Shown here: positions 63,308 through 64,000 of the stretch, one piece after another
Position numbering within the stretch: the stretch's first letter is position 1
How the letters are laid out: each line of letters starts with the position of its first letter
DNA from: Neisseria subflava
Lineage (GTDB): Bacteria > Pseudomonadota > Gammaproteobacteria > Burkholderiales > Neisseriaceae
Length of the DNA stretch: 64,000 nt
Direction of reading: 5' to 3'
Assembly (NCBI RefSeq): GCF_003044935.1
Contig: NZ_POXP01000002.1
Span: forward strand, 186,001 to 250,000
Program-made: the position numbers and the translations under genes
The notes under the pieces: generated by a model
Told to the model about the DNA's origin: nothing
The model's input: only the letters and a program-made list of their open reading frames with translations
The model's database searches: none

Positions 63308-63413
63308 GTAGCGTGGGCTTTCCCCACGAAATCCACCATCCAACAACTAAATCCGACAACAGTCACATAGACTTTCATTTTGGCATTCATCTCGTGGGTA
63401 AAGCCCACATTAC
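63308..63413. repeat. MITE-like element with inverted ends
   Basis: Left end GTAGCGTGGGCTTTCCCCACG and right end (reverse complement GTAATGTGGGCTTTACCCACG) match at 18 of 21 positions around a centre of about 60 bp; each end is also a small hairpin. Same architecture as 22807-22903. Confidence 0.6.
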
Positions 63414-63606
63414 GGCTTGCTGTAACGGCAACTTTGCCCTTCCTTCATCTAACGGAGGGAAAGTTTGCGGACGTATGCTAATATAGTATATTGCGGGAAG
63501 TGTGCCTGTCAGATTTAGCCGTAATGGCAAGGCATTATTTCATTACTCAAAAATTCTTTATGAATTAGATGCTTAAAATAAACTATTAAAACTTTAGGAT
63601 ACGCAT

Positions 63607-64000
63607 ATGCAAGATCAGGAAGAAAGTAAAAATCAGGAAATACAAGAAAAGCAGAAACAAGAAGACAATGGTGCCATGACCAAGTTGCAAGATGTGTTCA
63701 ATCTTGCGCATGACCAAGCTCATCCCGATAAGATCGATGCCACCATCCGCGCCAATACTCGGGTGACCGGAACCAGTATGTGGGTATTGATGTTTGCCAT
63801 TGCCGTGTCGAGTATCGGTCTGAATGTAAACAGCACGGCAGTAGTGATCGGAGCGATGTTGATTTCGCCGTTGATGGGGCCGATAGTCGGTATGGGTTAC
63901 GGTTTGGCGGTAGGGGATACTGCGCTGATCCGTCAAGCCGTGCGCAATATTATTATATTCGTCGTCATCAGCTTGATTACCGCTACGTTGTATTTCCTGT
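63607..64000 (+). CDS. DUF389 membrane protein (5' part, runs off the window)
   Basis: At least 131 residues. A charged N-terminus (MQDQEESKNQEIQEKQKQED) precedes RANTRVTGTSMWVLMFAIAVSSIGLNVNSTAVVIGAMLISPLMGPIVGMGYGLAVGD, the diagnostic DUF389 (TIGR00341-type) segment with helix pairs and the IGAMLISPLMGPI motif, then RNIIIFVVISLITATLYF. Function of the family is unknown. Confidence 0.88.
   Translation, partial: MQDQEESKNQEIQEKQKQEDNGAMTKLQDVFNLAHDQAHPDKIDATIRANTRVTGTSMWVLMFAIAVSSIGLNVNSTAVVIGAMLISPLMGPIVGMGYGLAVGDTALIRQAVRNIIIFVVISLITATLYFL

Larger units (their letters stand above)
63023..63606. other. Intergenic region with DUS hairpin and MITE-like element
   Basis: About 580 bp between the divergent acpP and DUF389 genes. 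It holds a mucosa-dialect DUS hairpin and a MITE-like inverted repeat, described separately. No coding frame I can support. Confidence 0.6.

Overview
This window is chromosomal DNA from a commensal Neisseria. The 10-12 bp DNA uptake sequence (DUS) is scattered throughout, overwhelmingly in the AG dialect (AGGCCGTCTGAA), with only isolated AT-type (ATGCCGTCTGAA) and mucosa-type (AGGTCGTCTGAA) copies. That fits the N. subflava / flavescens / elongata side of the genus better than N. meningitidis or N. gonorrhoeae. Most transcription units end in paired inverted DUS that double as terminators. Gene content agrees: a Neisseria-type atp operon, tpiA-secG-tRNA-Leu, acpP-fabF, and dRS3-like and MITE-like repeats.

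Layout. 1-2.2 kb: the tail of an unknown gene, a BI-1/YccA membrane protein, a CoaD-type nucleotidyltransferase and a membrane protein. 2.4 kb: tRNA-Phe(GAA). 2.7-6.2 kb: a dialkylresorcinol-type mini-cluster (flavodoxin-like DarA, small GNAT, DarB ketosynthase, unknown protein, GST). 6.4-8.2 kb: tsaB-rimI-UDG-like. 8.3-10.4 kb: thiE-thiS-yciI-like-thiG. 10.5-12.0 kb: a frameshifted secreted-protein gene hit at its stop codon by an IS1595/IS1016-type element that carries a SemiSWEET gene. 12.1-16.0 kb: mgtE, then a LysR gene divergent from lrgA-lrgB. 16.0-18.6 kb: an 84-bp tandem-repeat protein and a metP-metS type transporter. 19.4-22.7 kb: gapA and uvrD.

22.9-28.8 kb is the most notable region. 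It holds a compact DNA-phosphorothioation (Dnd-like) module: a sulfur-binding-domain protein and an XRE regulator, divergent from dndC, a small protein, dndD and a DndE-FtsK fusion. DUS words of other Neisseriaceae genera (Kingella and Simonsiella dialects) lie inside it, suggesting acquisition from one of those genera. 28.8-33.3 kb: a giant DUF2339 membrane protein and a Sel1-repeat protein. 33.5-37.8 kb: an AT-rich EVE-like plus PD-(D/E)XK putative modification-dependent nuclease placed directly behind polA.

37.9-42.8 kb: an envelope-stress cluster (small RHH-like regulator behind a 22-bp palindrome, an unknown protein, PspA, YqiJ, flotillin YqiK). 43.2-50.1 kb: the complete atpIBEFHAGDC operon with a clear sigma-70 promoter. 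50.4-54.2 kb: parB, a pabB-pabC fusion and ppk2. 54.3-57.9 kb: YhbP-like, ubiX, tRNA-Leu(GAG), secG, tpiA, a Pcm-like methyltransferase and a rhodanese. 57.9-63.0 kb: an ArcD-like antiporter, homocysteine S-methyltransferase, an unknown secreted protein, fabF and acpP. 63.6 kb to the end: the start of a DUF389 membrane protein.

The core is housekeeping (ATP synthase, fatty acid, thiamine, folate, tRNA modification). Accessory interest lies in the Dnd-like island, the EVE-nuclease, the cargo-carrying IS, the tandem-repeat protein and the dialkylresorcinol genes. All product names come from reading motifs in the translations; no database search was run.
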